Shown here: piece after piece, positions 31,496 to 42,926 of the stretch | Position numbering within the stretch: position 1 is the first letter of the stretch | Layout of the letters: each line of letters begins with the position of its first letter | Assembly (NCBI RefSeq): GCF_042310355.1 | Contig: NZ_JBHJMR010000001.1 | Location: 186,001 to 250,000, forward strand | From: Wenzhouxiangella sp042310355 | GTDB taxonomy: Bacteria; Pseudomonadota; Gammaproteobacteria; Xanthomonadales; Wenzhouxiangellaceae | Length of the DNA stretch: 64,000 nucleotides | Direction of reading: 5' to 3' | Made by a program: the position numbers and the translations under genes | Notes under the pieces: generated by a model | Database searches by the model: none | Seen by the model: only the letters and a program-made list of their open reading frames with translations | Told to the model about the DNA's origin: nothing

Positions 31496-32462
31496 CGCCC
31501 GTCCCGAACGCGCCCTGCCGCCGGCGGTGTTCCTGATGGGGCCGACCGCTGCCGGAAAGACCGCCACCGCGTTCGCGCTGCACGAGCGTTTCCCGGTCGA
31601 GCTGGTCAGCGTCGACTCCGCCCAGGTCTACCGTGGGCTGGATATCGGGGCGGCCAAGCCCGACGCGCCGACGCTGGCCCGCTACCCGCACGCCCTGATC
31701 GATATCCGCGAGCCGGAGGACACGTACTCGGCGGCCGATTTCGCTGTCGATGCCGAGGCACAGATTCGTCGTATTCACGCCGCCGGCCGCTGGCCGGTGC
31801 TCGTCGGGGGGACCATGCTCTACTACCGGGCGCTGCTCTACGGGCTCGACCCCATGCCGCCGGCCGACCCCGATCTTCGCGAAAGGATCGCCGCCGAGGC
31901 CGCGGCGCGCGGCTGGCACGCACTGCACGCCGAGCTGGCGCGGCACGACCCGGCTGCCGCGGCCGCCATCCGGAAAGGCGATGTCCAGCGCATACAGCGT
32001 GCCGTCGAGATCCTGCGCCTGACCGGCGAAGGGCCGAGCGCCCACCATGGCCACAATCGGTGTCCGAGGCTTGCCGCCCTGCGCCTTGTCCTGACGCCGC
32101 GTGATCGCCATATCCTGCATGAACGCATTGAAAGACGCTTCGACGAAATGCTGGCAGGCGACTTCCTCAGAGAAGTCCAATGCCTCCGGTCGAGACCCGC
32201 CCTGACCGCCGATCACGCTTCGATGAAGAGCGTCGGTTATCGTCAGGTCTGGGACCATCTCGACGGCGGGTCGAGCCTTGCCGATTGTCGCCACCGGGCG
32301 GTGGCCGCCACGCGGCAGCTGGCCAAGCGGCAGTTGACGGCGTTGCGCAGGTTTCCCGGCACGTTGTGGCACGATTCACTGCAAGAACGTACAATTGAGT
32401 TGATTTTCAGGCAGGTAGGTGATTTTTTTGCACACTCACGATTCCGGCAGTCGTCCGGCTGA
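31485..32462 (+). CDS. miaA: tRNA dimethylallyltransferase MiaA
   Basis: Transfers dimethylallyl to A37 of tRNAs that read UNN codons. The P-loop GPTAAGKT is near residues 19-26, followed by DSAQVYRGLDIGAAKPD, VGGTMLYYRALLYGL and RIQRAVEILRLTG, and the C-terminal region SVGYRQVWDHLDG with RQLAKRQLTALR. The GTG at 31485 overlaps the mutL end by 11 bases. The length (325 aa) is normal. It is followed by hfq, the standard order. Confidence 0.95.
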   Translation: MASSARPERALPPAVFLMGPTAAGKTATAFALHERFPVELVSVDSAQVYRGLDIGAAKPDAPTLARYPHALIDIREPEDTYSAADFAVDAEAQIRRIHAAGRWPVLVGGTMLYYRALLYGLDPMPPADPDLRERIAAEAAARGWHALHAELARHDPAAAAAIRKGDVQRIQRAVEILRLTGEGPSAHHGHNRCPRLAALRLVLTPRDRHILHERIERRFDEMLAGDFLREVQCLRSRPALTADHASMKSVGYRQVWDHLDGGSSLADCRHRAVAATRQLAKRQLTALRRFPGTLWHDSLQERTIELIFRQVGDFFAHSRFRQSSG

Positions 32463-32550
32463 ATGTGCACCGGCTCGCGGCCGGTTCACGACCTGGCGTC
32501 GACCCCATAAGAATTACTAAGTCCAATAAGAACTTTCAAGGAGAGTCACA

Positions 32551-32790
32551 ATGTCCAAGGGTCAGTCGTTGCAGGATCCGTTTCTCAATGCGCTCAGGCG
32601 TGAGCGCGTTCCGGTGTCGATCTTCCTGGTCAACGGCATAAAGCTTCAGGGGCAGATCGAGTCGTTCGACAACTTCGTGGTTCTGCTGAAGAACTCGGTC
32701 AGCCAGATGATCTACAAGCACGCCATTTCCACCATCGTGCCGGCACGCAACGTGCACGTCGGTGAAGTGGCGGAGGACGAAGCGCCCTGA
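32551..32790 (+). CDS. hfq: RNA chaperone Hfq
   Basis: Hexameric RNA-binding protein of 79 aa that pairs small RNAs with mRNAs. The Sm1 motif (LFLNALRRERVPVSIFLVNG region) and Sm2 motif (KHAISTIVPA) are intact. Residues Q8, F42 and K56-H57 of the E. coli numbering have counterparts in SLQDPFLN, SFDNFVVLLKN and YKHAIS. The C-terminal tail is very short, as in many non-enteric gammaproteobacteria. AAGGAGAG lies 8 bases before the ATG. Confidence 0.97.
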   Translation: MSKGQSLQDPFLNALRRERVPVSIFLVNGIKLQGQIESFDNFVVLLKNSVSQMIYKHAISTIVPARNVHVGEVAEDEAP

Positions 32791-32834
32791 TAGAAGATTT
32801 CGCGCCAGCGGTTGCCGGCGGCGCATCCAGAGCC

Positions 32835-34094
32835 TTGCTGCTGCACCCGGTCTTCGGGCCCGGGCAGGATGAGGAATCGCGCACCGAATTTCGCCTGCTG
32901 GCCCGCTCGGCCGGCCTCGACGTGGTTGACGAAGTGCTCGCGCCGCGTGACACCCCCGATCCCGGGTTTCTTGTGGGCCGTGGCAAGGTCGACGAGGTGC
33001 GTGAGCGCGCGGATGCCTGCGAAGCCGGCCTCGTGCTGGTCAACGCCCGTCTCAGTCCCGTCCAGGAGCGCAACCTGAGCCGCAGTCTCAAGCGCGGCGT
33101 GCTCGATCGCACCACCCTGATCCTCGACATCTTCGCCCAACGGGCGCGGTCGCACGAGGGCAAGCTCCAGGTCGAGCTGGCCCAGCTTCGGCACCTGTCG
33201 ACCCGCCTCGTGCGCGGCTGGACCCACCTCGAGCGCCAGCGCGGCGGCATCGGCATGCGCGGTCCCGGCGAGACCCAGCTCGAAACCGACCGCCGTCTGC
33301 TCGGCAACCGTATTCGCCAGTTGACCGCGCGGCTGGAAAAAGTCCAGCAGCGGCGTGAGCAGGGTCGGCGTGCCCGCAACCGCGGTGACATTCCGCTGGT
33401 CGCCCTGGTCGGCTACACCAACGCCGGGAAATCGACGCTGTTCAACCGGCTCACGCTCGGAGAGGTCATGGCGAGAGACCAGCTCTTCGCCACGCTCGAC
33501 CCGACAGTGCGCCGCATCGAGGGGCTGGCCGGATCGTCCGTACTCATGTCCGATACGGTCGGGTTCATTCGCGAACTGCCGCACGAGCTGGTGGCCGCGT
33601 TCCGGTCGACGCTCGAGGAGACGCTTTCGGCCAGCCTCGTGGTTCACGTCATCGACGCCGCCGACCCGGATCGTCTGCAGCAGCAGTCGGTGGTCGAAGA
33701 AGTGCTCGACGATATCGGCGCCGGCGAGCTGCCGGTGCTCAAGGTTTTCAACAAGGTGGACCTGGTCGAGCGCGAACCGGGCGTGGAGCGCGACGCCGAC
33801 GGCCGCATCTCGGCGGTCTGGCTTTCGGCCGAATCCGGCGAAGGGCTCGAAGACCTGGCCGAGGCCCTTACCGAACGCCTCACCGAGGGGCGCATCCGGC
33901 GCAGGATTCACGTTCCGGTGGAGGGTCAGCGGCTACGCTCTCGCTTGTTCGACCTGGGCGTGGTGCTCGAAGAGCAGGTCGAGGACGACGGCTCCAGCCG
34001 AATGGAGGTCGATCTTGATCAGCGCGATGCCCGCAGGCTGGCGCGATTGAAGGGTGCCGATGGACGACTGGCCGAACAACTCCTGTTAAACTAG
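32835..34094 (+). CDS. hflX: GTPase HflX
   Basis: Ribosome-splitting GTPase. The N-terminal HflX domain contains DPGFLVGRGKVDEVRERA, LSPVQERNLS, and the linker helix GGIGMRGPGETQLETDRR. The G domain has P-loop GYTNAGKS, DTVGFIRELPHELVAAFRST and NKVD. The frame is open upstream to 32766 without an ATG or GTG. TTG at 32835 is the first recognised start codon, but the likely N-terminus may begin at CTG or ATA just after the hfq stop (near 32787-32790), because LIEDFAPAVAGG precedes it naturally. The length of 419 or about 435 aa fits the family. Confidence 0.93.
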   Translation: MLLHPVFGPGQDEESRTEFRLLARSAGLDVVDEVLAPRDTPDPGFLVGRGKVDEVRERADACEAGLVLVNARLSPVQERNLSRSLKRGVLDRTTLILDIFAQRARSHEGKLQVELAQLRHLSTRLVRGWTHLERQRGGIGMRGPGETQLETDRRLLGNRIRQLTARLEKVQQRREQGRRARNRGDIPLVALVGYTNAGKSTLFNRLTLGEVMARDQLFATLDPTVRRIEGLAGSSVLMSDTVGFIRELPHELVAAFRSTLEETLSASLVVHVIDAADPDRLQQQSVVEEVLDDIGAGELPVLKVFNKVDLVEREPGVERDADGRISAVWLSAESGEGLEDLAEALTERLTEGRIRRRIHVPVEGQRLRSRLFDLGVVLEEQVEDDGSSRMEVDLDQRDARRLARLKGADGRLAEQLLLN

Positions 34095-34198
34095 CCGATT
34101 ACCGGCATCGGGCGTCGCGCGGCTCGATGCGGCAACAGGGACTCGGCGGCAATGTGCCGGCCGACCGCCCGGCGCGAGAATCAATCACGGAGAGATCA

Positions 34199-35368
34199 AT
34201 GCCCTGGAATGAACCCGGACGCGGCAGTGGCGGCGGCGGTGACCGAGACCCCTGGAAAGGCGGTAACGGCCAGCAGCCACCCGACCTGGATGAAGTGTTT
34301 GCCAATGTTCAGCGCCGCTTGAAGAAGATAATGGGCGGCGGCGGCGATGACGGCGGCGGCCGCAAGGGCGGTTCGGGCGGCGGTTCCTTCGCGCCCATCA
34401 TCGGCCTGGTCGTGCTGCTGCTGGTGGTCTGGGTAGCCTGGAGTTCGATTCACATCGTCGACGAGTCCGAGCGCGGCGTCGTTCTGCGCTTCGGCGAATA
34501 CAGCCGAACCCTCAACCCGGGCCTGAAGTTCACGCTGCCCCAGCCGGTCGAGGAGCTGATGAAGGTCAACGTCAGCCGCGTGCGCTCGCTGGAAAACTCC
34601 AGCCGCATGCTGACCGGCGACGAGAACCTGATCGATCTGGCTTACGCCGTTCAGTACCGCGTGCTCGAACCGGAAAACTTCCTGTTCAACGTGGCCCAGC
34701 CGGAAGCTTCGCTGGCCCACGCGGCCGACAGCGCCACGCGCGAGATCGTCGGCACCAACAACATGGACTTCATCCTTGAGATCGGTCGCGGTCAGATCGC
34801 CCTCGACGCCCAGGCGCTGCTGGAGGAAATCATCGATCGTTACGAGGTCGGTATCGAGATCACTTCGTTCAACCTGCAGGAGGTGCGCCCGCCCTCGCAG
34901 GTGCGTCCGGCTTTCGACGACGTGGTACGCGCCCGCGAAGACCAGATCCGTTTCGCCAACGAGGCCCAGGCCTACGCCAACCAGGTGGTGCCGGAGGCGC
35001 GTGGTCGCGCCGCCCGCATCCTCGAGGAGGCCGAAGGTTATCGCGACTCCAAGATCGCCCAGGCCCAGGGTGAGGCCGATCGTTTCAAGGCCCTGCTGGC
35101 CGAGTACGAAGCGGCGCCGGAGGTGACGCGCGAGCGTCTCTACCTGGAAACTCTGGAGACGGTCTTCGGCCGGTCCGCCAAGGTGCTGATGGACGTCTCG
35201 TCGAGCAACAATATGCTCTACCTGCCGCTCGATCGTATCCGCGACGGCAACCCGGCTCTGGCAGCGCCGCCGCTGATGACGCCACAGGAGCAGCAGCGCG
35301 GACAGAACTCGGGCCCCGGGCCCGGGCGAGATGATTCAAGAGGCCGCACCGGCCGGGAGGGCCGTTGA
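34199..35368 (+). CDS. hflK: HflK, subunit of the FtsH-modulating HflKC complex
   Basis: Membrane protein of 389 aa with a glycine-rich cytoplasmic start (PWNEPGRGSGGGGDRDPWKG), one membrane helix (about residues 68-90, APIIGLVVLLLVVWVAW) and a periplasmic SPFH/prohibitin domain with HIVDESERGVVLRFGEYSR and RSRVRSL-type motifs, followed by a long helical region. It associates with HflC around the FtsH protease. The ATG at 34199 follows AGAGATCA and is chosen from the family N-terminus; an upstream in-frame extension has no similarity. hflC begins 1 base after its stop codon. Confidence 0.94.
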   Translation: MPWNEPGRGSGGGGDRDPWKGGNGQQPPDLDEVFANVQRRLKKIMGGGGDDGGGRKGGSGGGSFAPIIGLVVLLLVVWVAWSSIHIVDESERGVVLRFGEYSRTLNPGLKFTLPQPVEELMKVNVSRVRSLENSSRMLTGDENLIDLAYAVQYRVLEPENFLFNVAQPEASLAHAADSATREIVGTNNMDFILEIGRGQIALDAQALLEEIIDRYEVGIEITSFNLQEVRPPSQVRPAFDDVVRAREDQIRFANEAQAYANQVVPEARGRAARILEEAEGYRDSKIAQAQGEADRFKALLAEYEAAPEVTRERLYLETLETVFGRSAKVLMDVSSSNNMLYLPLDRIRDGNPALAAPPLMTPQEQQRGQNSGPGPGRDDSRGRTGREGR

Positions 35369-35369
35369 G

Positions 35370-36227
35370 ATGAGACTTCTTCTACCGATCGTGCTCATCG
35401 TCGCGCTGGTGGTCGCCATCAGCAGCCTGTTCATCGTCAAGGAAACCGAATACGCCATCAAGTTCCGGCTTGGTGAGGTCGTGCGCGCGGACTACGAGCC
35501 GGGCCTGCACTGGAAAATGCCGTTCATCAACAACGTCCGCAAGTTCGACAACCGACTGATCACCATGGACATGCGGCCGGAGCAGATGAACACCGCCGAG
35601 CAGAAATTCGTCGAGGTGGATTACTACGTCAAATGGCGGATCATGTCGCCGCGCGACTACTACGTTGCGACACGCGGCGACGAGGTTTTCACCCGGGCAC
35701 GCTTGTCCGAGCTGATTCGCAATGACCTGCGCGACGAATTCGCGCAGCGCACGCTCAGCGAAGTGGTTTCCGAGCAGCGTCGCGACATGATGGAGAACCT
35801 GGTGGTTCGCGCCGACCGTCGTTTCGAGGACTTCGGGATCGACGTGATCGACGTGCGCATCAAGAAAATCGAGCTGACCGACGAAGTGCTGACCTCGGTG
35901 TTCGACCGCATGGAAACGCAGCGAACGGAGTATGCCAACGAGTTGCGCTCGCTCGGTCGCGAGGAAGCCGAGCGCATCCGCGCCGACGCGGATCGCCGTG
36001 TTCGCATCCTTCTGGCCGAATCCGAACGTGACGGACAACGCTTGCGTGGTGAGGGCGACGCGCAGTCGGCCGCGACCTATGCCGAGGCCTTCAACCAGAA
36101 CCGGGAGTTCTACTCGTTCTGGCGCAGCCTCGAGGCTTATGACGAGAGTATCGGAACCGAGAACGACGTCATGCTGCTCGACGCCGAGTCGGACTTCTTC
36201 CGCTACCTCGACAACCAGCAGGACTAG
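35370..36227 (+). CDS. hflC: HflC, partner of HflK
   Basis: A 285-aa single-pass membrane protein of the SPFH family. It starts MRLLLPIVLIVALVVAISSL (membrane anchor) and continues FIVKETEYAIKFRLGEVVR, then VDYYVKWRIMSPRDYY and the helical LRSLGREEAERIRADADR repeat region. It forms a hetero-oligomeric cage with HflK that regulates FtsH proteolysis. The ATG overlaps the end of hflK almost completely (1-base gap), so translation is likely coupled. purA follows after a 39-base gap. Confidence 0.95.
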   Translation: MRLLLPIVLIVALVVAISSLFIVKETEYAIKFRLGEVVRADYEPGLHWKMPFINNVRKFDNRLITMDMRPEQMNTAEQKFVEVDYYVKWRIMSPRDYYVATRGDEVFTRARLSELIRNDLRDEFAQRTLSEVVSEQRRDMMENLVVRADRRFEDFGIDVIDVRIKKIELTDEVLTSVFDRMETQRTEYANELRSLGREEAERIRADADRRVRILLAESERDGQRLRGEGDAQSAATYAEAFNQNREFYSFWRSLEAYDESIGTENDVMLLDAESDFFRYLDNQQD

Positions 36228-36266
36228 CTTGTAGGCCGGCTGACTTCAATCTACCGGGGATAATCA

Positions 36267-37553
<1,287 letters not shown>

Positions 37554-37562
37554 CGATTGAAA

Positions 37563-37742
37563 ACGGAAAATCAGGAATTCGAAATCCGAGATCCGAAACA
37601 AATTCGAAGCATGAAATTCGAAACGGCCTGACATCACTTTGGCAATTTCGTACTTCGTAGTGCACGGCTCGTGGAAGATCCTGTTTCGAACATTCGGATT
37701 TCGGACTTGTTTCGGATTTGGTGCTTGGAATTTCGAATTTGG
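37563..37742 (+). repeat. Inverted-repeat element with TTCGAAATCCG arms (element E) in the purA-serS gap
   Basis: Left arm 37563-37626 contains GAATTCGAAATCCGAGATCC and GAAACAAATTCGAAGC. Right arm 37682-37742 contains the reverse type TTCGGATTTCGGACTTG and TTGGTGCTTGGAATTTCG. The core of about 55 bases has no recognised motif. The same arm type builds element F at 57262-57446. The element is much richer in A and T than the flanking genes. Confidence 0.8.
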
Positions 37743-37770
37743 CGCGCCCAACTAGCGAAGAAGAGATCTC

Positions 37771-39051
<1,281 letters not shown>

Positions 39052-39055
39052 GGAA

Positions 39056-39391
39056 AGGTTTCAGGGTTCAGGTTTCAGGTTTCAGGCGGCTTTTTCCAGG
39101 CATTGCGGGGCGGCTTCGCCGCGAGGGCCGCTTGACGCGTTTCTTGTTCCGGGAATGGCGTAGGTCGGGGTTGCATCCCCGACGGACGAGACTTCGGAAT
39201 GGTCCACCGGGCTCTACACGAGGTGCCGTTTCGAAGTGGGGCACGTGTGAGACCCGTGTGGTGGCCCATGAGATCTTGCCCGTCGCGGATGCGACCGCGA
39301 CCTACGCGGGCTTCGAGCCGGTCTCGCGGCATGGCCGCCCCGCATCGCCCGGACGCTGCCGCCTGAAACCTGAACCCTGAACCCTGAAACC
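39056..39391 (+). repeat. Inverted-repeat element with TTTCAGG arms and a REP-like pair (element C)
   Basis: Arms of TTTCAGG units at 39056-39086 and CTGAAACC units at 39362-39391. The left core has GGGGCGGCTTCGCCGCGA, shared with elements B and D. Two palindromes in opposite orientation follow: GTAG then GTCGGGGTTGCATCCCCGAC (39160-39183), and GTCGCGGATGCGACCGCGAC then CTAC (39282-39305). Both match those in element A, which has different arms. The 342-base gap between serS and serC contains only this element; its right end touches the serC start codon within 3 bases. Confidence 0.82.
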
Positions 39392-39393
39392 TT

Positions 39394-40467
39394 ATGCCAA
39401 ATTCAATCCATAACTTCTCCGCCGGTCCGTCGATGTTGCCGCTCGAGGTGCGCGAGCGTCTGAGTGAGGCGCTGGCGCCCTCGTCCGACGGCACGCCCTC
39501 GATCGCCGAAGTCTCGCACCGGGGCCCGCGTTTCACGGCGCTGGCCGAGGAGCTGCACCAGCGGCTGCGGGACCTGACCGGCATCGGCGAGGAGCATGCC
39601 GTGTTGTTGCTGCACGGCGGGGCGAACTGCCAGTTCGCGCAGCTGCCGATGAACCTGGCCGCCGAGCGCACGGCCGCCTTTCTGATTTCCGGACACTGGG
39701 GCAAGAAGGCGCTGGCCGAGGCCGAGCGCGTGGCGCGCACGCAGGTGGTCGGCAGCAGCGAGGAGAGCGACTTCACCGACCTGCCCGAAATGGGGCACCT
39801 GCCGGCCGACTGCGCCTACCTGCACTACACCGGCAACGAGACGATCCACGGCCTGCAGTACGAGCAGCCGCCGCGCGTGGCCGTGCCGCTGGCGGCCGAT
39901 ATGTCCTCGGAGTTTCTGTCCCGGCCCTATCCCTACCGCGATATCGCGATCACCTATGCCGGGGCGCAGAAGAACCTCGGCATCGCCGGCTTGACGGTCG
40001 TTCTGGTGCGCCGTGATCTGCTCGAGCGCGTGCCGGACACCTTGCCGCGCTTTCTCGACTACCGCAGCTGGGCGAAAGATCTGAGCCTGTACAACACGCC
40101 GGCCAGCCTGGCCTGGTTCGCCGCCCTGGAGATGCTGCGCTGGATCGAGCGCGAGGGCGGGCTCGAGGCCATGGCCGAGCGCAACCGGACCAAGGCCGAA
40201 ACGCTCTATGGCGCCATCGACCGCTCGGACTTCTGGTCCAACCCCGTGGCCGAACATTGCCGATCGGTGATGAACGTGCCGTTCTGGCCGGCCGACGAAG
40301 CGCTGGTGCCGGGCTTCGTGGCCGAGGCCGAGGAAGCTGGCCTGCAGGGCCTGAAAGGCCATCGCGCGCTCGGCGGCCTGCGGGCCAGCCTGTACAATGC
40401 CCAGACTCTTGACGCGGTGGAGACCCTCGTTGACTTCATGCGGGAATTCGAACGACGGCACGGATAG
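39394..40467 (+). CDS. serC: Phosphoserine aminotransferase
   Basis: PLP-dependent enzyme that makes 3-phosphoserine from 3-phosphohydroxypyruvate in serine synthesis; it also acts in pyridoxine synthesis. N-terminal HNFSAGPSMLPLEV, GANCQFAQLPMNL, and the PLP-lysine segment YAGAQKNLGIAGLTVVLV are visible. The length of 357 aa is standard. It starts the serC-pheA-hisC-aroA-cmk-rpsA-ihfB order known from pseudomonads. The pheA start lies inside its 3' end. Confidence 0.97.
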   Translation: MPNSIHNFSAGPSMLPLEVRERLSEALAPSSDGTPSIAEVSHRGPRFTALAEELHQRLRDLTGIGEEHAVLLLHGGANCQFAQLPMNLAAERTAAFLISGHWGKKALAEAERVARTQVVGSSEESDFTDLPEMGHLPADCAYLHYTGNETIHGLQYEQPPRVAVPLAADMSSEFLSRPYPYRDIAITYAGAQKNLGIAGLTVVLVRRDLLERVPDTLPRFLDYRSWAKDLSLYNTPASLAWFAALEMLRWIEREGGLEAMAERNRTKAETLYGAIDRSDFWSNPVAEHCRSVMNVPFWPADEALVPGFVAEAEEAGLQGLKGHRALGGLRASLYNAQTLDAVETLVDFMREFERRHG

Positions 40468-41566
40468 GATCGATCTCGACGATATCCGTCGGCAGATCGA
40501 CCAGCTCGACGAGCGCATCCAGGTCCTGATCGCCGAGCGCGCCGGGCTGGCGCAGGCCGTTCGATCCGCCAAGGGCGAGGCGGCCACGCCGGCCGAGTAT
40601 TACCGGCCCGACCGCGAGGCCCAGGTGCTCAGGCGCGTGATCGAGCGCAACCACGGTCCGCTGGCCGACTCGGTCATGCTGCGTCTTTTCCGCGAGATCA
40701 TGTCCGCTTGCCTGGCCCAGCAGGAACCGCTGCGGGTGGCCTACCTGGGTCCGGAGGGTACCTTCACCCAGCAGGCGGTCTTCACCCAGTTCGGGCACTC
40801 GGTCAGCGCCAGCTCGGAGACCGGCATCGACGAGGTCTTCCGTCGCGTGCAGGGCGGGGAAGTCGATTTCGGCGTCGTGCCGGTCGAGAACTCCTCGCAG
40901 GGCATCGTCACCCACACGCTCGACATGTTCATGCACTCGGACGTGCGCATCGCCGCCGAGGTCGAGCTGCGCATTCACCAGCATTTGCTGACCCGGGCTT
41001 CTTCGCTCGAAGCCGTCGAGCGCGTGTATGCCCACCAGCAGTCCCTGGCGCAGTGCCGGATGTGGCTTTCCGGGCACCTGGAGCACGCCGAGCTGATCGC
41101 CGTGTCGAGCAATGCAGAAGCGGCGCGGCGGGTGCGCACGGCGCCGGATGCCGCCGCGATCGCCGGTCGCAACGCGGCCGAGCTCTACGGCCTGCCGGTG
41201 ATGTTTGCCAATATCGAGGATCACGCCGACAATACGACGCGCTTTCTGGTGCTCGGCCGCGAACTGCTGCCTCCCTCGGGCGAGGACAAGACCACCCTGA
41301 TGGTCGCCGGCCTCGACGGCCCCGGCGCGCTGTTCGGCCTGATCGAGCCGCTGTCGAGGCACGGTGTGAACATGACCCGCATCGAGTCGCGGCCGTCGCG
41401 CGAGCGGCGCTGGGACTACGTGTTCTTCATCGACATGGAAGGCCACGTCGACGACCCGGGCCTGGCCGAGGCCCTGGCCGAAATCGAGACCCGCGCGGCG
41501 CAAGTGCGCATCCTCGGCTGCTACCCCCGCGCCGTCGTCGGCCGATTGCCGGGCGAGCGGGAGTGA
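40430..41566 (+). CDS. pheA: Bifunctional chorismate mutase / prephenate dehydratase (P-protein)
   Basis: Makes phenylpyruvate from chorismate. Its parts are an AroQ-type chorismate mutase (about residues 15-95, LDDIRRQIDQLDERIQVLIA), a prephenate dehydratase domain (GPEGTFTQQAV, VPVENSSQGIV, FANIEDHADNTTRFLVLG) and a C-terminal ACT domain (LDGPGALFGLIEPLSRHGVNMTRIESRPS) for phenylalanine feedback. The frame is open upstream to an ATG at 40397, but GGTGGAG at 40415-40421 favours TTG at 40430. Either choice overlaps serC, so the two genes are translationally coupled. A fused tyrA is not present. Confidence 0.93.
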   Translation: MTSCGNSNDGTDRIDLDDIRRQIDQLDERIQVLIAERAGLAQAVRSAKGEAATPAEYYRPDREAQVLRRVIERNHGPLADSVMLRLFREIMSACLAQQEPLRVAYLGPEGTFTQQAVFTQFGHSVSASSETGIDEVFRRVQGGEVDFGVVPVENSSQGIVTHTLDMFMHSDVRIAAEVELRIHQHLLTRASSLEAVERVYAHQQSLAQCRMWLSGHLEHAELIAVSSNAEAARRVRTAPDAAAIAGRNAAELYGLPVMFANIEDHADNTTRFLVLGRELLPPSGEDKTTLMVAGLDGPGALFGLIEPLSRHGVNMTRIESRPSRERRWDYVFFIDMEGHVDDPGLAEALAEIETRAAQVRILGCYPRAVVGRLPGERE

Positions 41567-41601
41567 GCCGTCAAGTCAAAGGATTAAATTCAAAAGAAAA
41601 G

Positions 41602-41775
41602 AATTGTCCACAGATGAACACAGATGAACACAGATAAAAAACAAGAGAAACAAAGATAGAGAAAGAATAAGGTCCTGCCACGCCTGAGCATCTACGCGAT
41701 GGTCTACCGCCCGCAAAGCGCTCGGGCGCTGTTGTTATCCATCTGTGTTTATCTGTGTTCATCTGTGGACAAATG
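41602..41775 (+). repeat. Inverted-repeat element with CACAGATGAA arms (element H) in the pheA-hisC gap
   Basis: Left arm 41602-41640 has TTGTCCACAGATGAACACAG and further CACAGATGAA units. Right arm 41732-41775 carries the reverse, ending TCATCTGTGGACAAATG. About 90 bases lie between, beginning with an A-rich part and then CGCGCGGGCGC-like sequence with no clear motif. It interrupts the pheA-hisC pair of a conserved cluster. hisC starts 27 bases after the right arm, with a GAAGG binding site. Confidence 0.82.
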
Positions 41776-41801
41776 ATTTTGGTTTTTTTGAAGGAAGTTG
41801 A

Positions 41802-42923
41802 ATGAAGCAACGCGACTACAGTGATCTGGCCGCGCCGGGTGTGCGGGAACTGATGCCTTACCTGCCGGGCAAGCCGATTTCCGAGCTCGAGCGCGAGTAC
41901 GGGGTGAGCGATTCGATCAAGCTCGCCTCCAACGAGAATCCCCTCGGTGCCAGCCCGAAGGCGATCGAGGCGGCGCGCGCCGAGCTCGACGATGTCTGGC
42001 TCTACCCGGACGCCAACGGTTTTCATCTCAAACAGGCCCTGGCCGAAAAGCACGGCGTGCCGGTCGAGGCGATCACCCTGGGCAATGGTTCCAACGACGT
42101 GCTGGTGTTCCTGGCGCAGGCTTTCCTGCAGCCGGGACTCGAGTCGGTGTTTTCGCAGTACGCCTTCGCCGTTTATCCGATCGCCACGCAGATGGTCGGC
42201 GCGCGGGCCAACATCGCCCCGGCGCTGCCGGCGGATCATCCGACGATGCCGCTGGGTCATGACCTCAGGGGGCTGTTCGAACGCGTCGGGGACGACACGC
42301 GCCTGGTCTTCGTCGCCAACCCGAACAACCCCACCGGCACCTGGCTCGACGGCAACCGGCTCAAGGACTTTGTCGGTTCGCTGCCGCCGCATGTCATCTG
42401 CGTGGTCGACGAGGCCTACACCGAATACGCCGAGTCGGACACCCTGGGCGATGCCTCGACCTGGCTCGACGAGTTCCCCAACCTGGTCGTCACGCGCACC
42501 TTCTCGAAGGCCTACGGCCTCGCCGGCCTGCGTGTGGGTTACGCGTTGTCGAACCCCGGTATCGCCGACCTGCTCAATCGCGTGCGTCCGGCCTTCAACG
42601 TCAACGCCGTGGCGCTGGCGGCCGCCCGTGCCGCGCTCGACGACCAGGCGTTCATCGACGAGACGCGTCGCATGAACAGCGCCGGCATGCGCCAACTCAC
42701 AGAAGGTTTCGAGAAGCTGGGCCTGACGGTCATTCCGTCGGCGGCCAATTTCCTGTTGGTCGAGTTCGATCGGCCCGGCGCCGAGCTCAACGAGGCGCTG
42801 CTTCGCCGCGGCGTGATTGTTCGACCCGTGGGCAACTACGGCCTCGACAACTACCTGCGAATCACTATCGGGACGAGCAAGCAGAATGAGCGCCTTCTGG
42901 CCGCGCTGTCGGATGTGCTCTAG
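41802..42923 (+). CDS. hisC: Histidinol-phosphate / aromatic aminotransferase HisC
   Basis: PLP-dependent class I/II aminotransferase of 373 aa. Starting with SIKLASNENPLGASPKAIEA, it has GNGSNDVLVFLAQAF, FVANPNNPTGTW, DEAYTEYAESDTLG, and the PLP-lysine segment TRTFSKAYGLAGLRVGY. In pseudomonad clusters the same position holds hisC2, which serves phenylalanine and tyrosine synthesis, so an aromatic role is likely here. aroA starts 3 bases after its stop. Confidence 0.93.
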   Translation: MKQRDYSDLAAPGVRELMPYLPGKPISELEREYGVSDSIKLASNENPLGASPKAIEAARAELDDVWLYPDANGFHLKQALAEKHGVPVEAITLGNGSNDVLVFLAQAFLQPGLESVFSQYAFAVYPIATQMVGARANIAPALPADHPTMPLGHDLRGLFERVGDDTRLVFVANPNNPTGTWLDGNRLKDFVGSLPPHVICVVDEAYTEYAESDTLGDASTWLDEFPNLVVTRTFSKAYGLAGLRVGYALSNPGIADLLNRVRPAFNVNAVALAAARAALDDQAFIDETRRMNSAGMRQLTEGFEKLGLTVIPSAANFLLVEFDRPGAELNEALLRRGVIVRPVGNYGLDNYLRITIGTSKQNERLLAALSDVL

Positions 42924-42926
42924 AAG

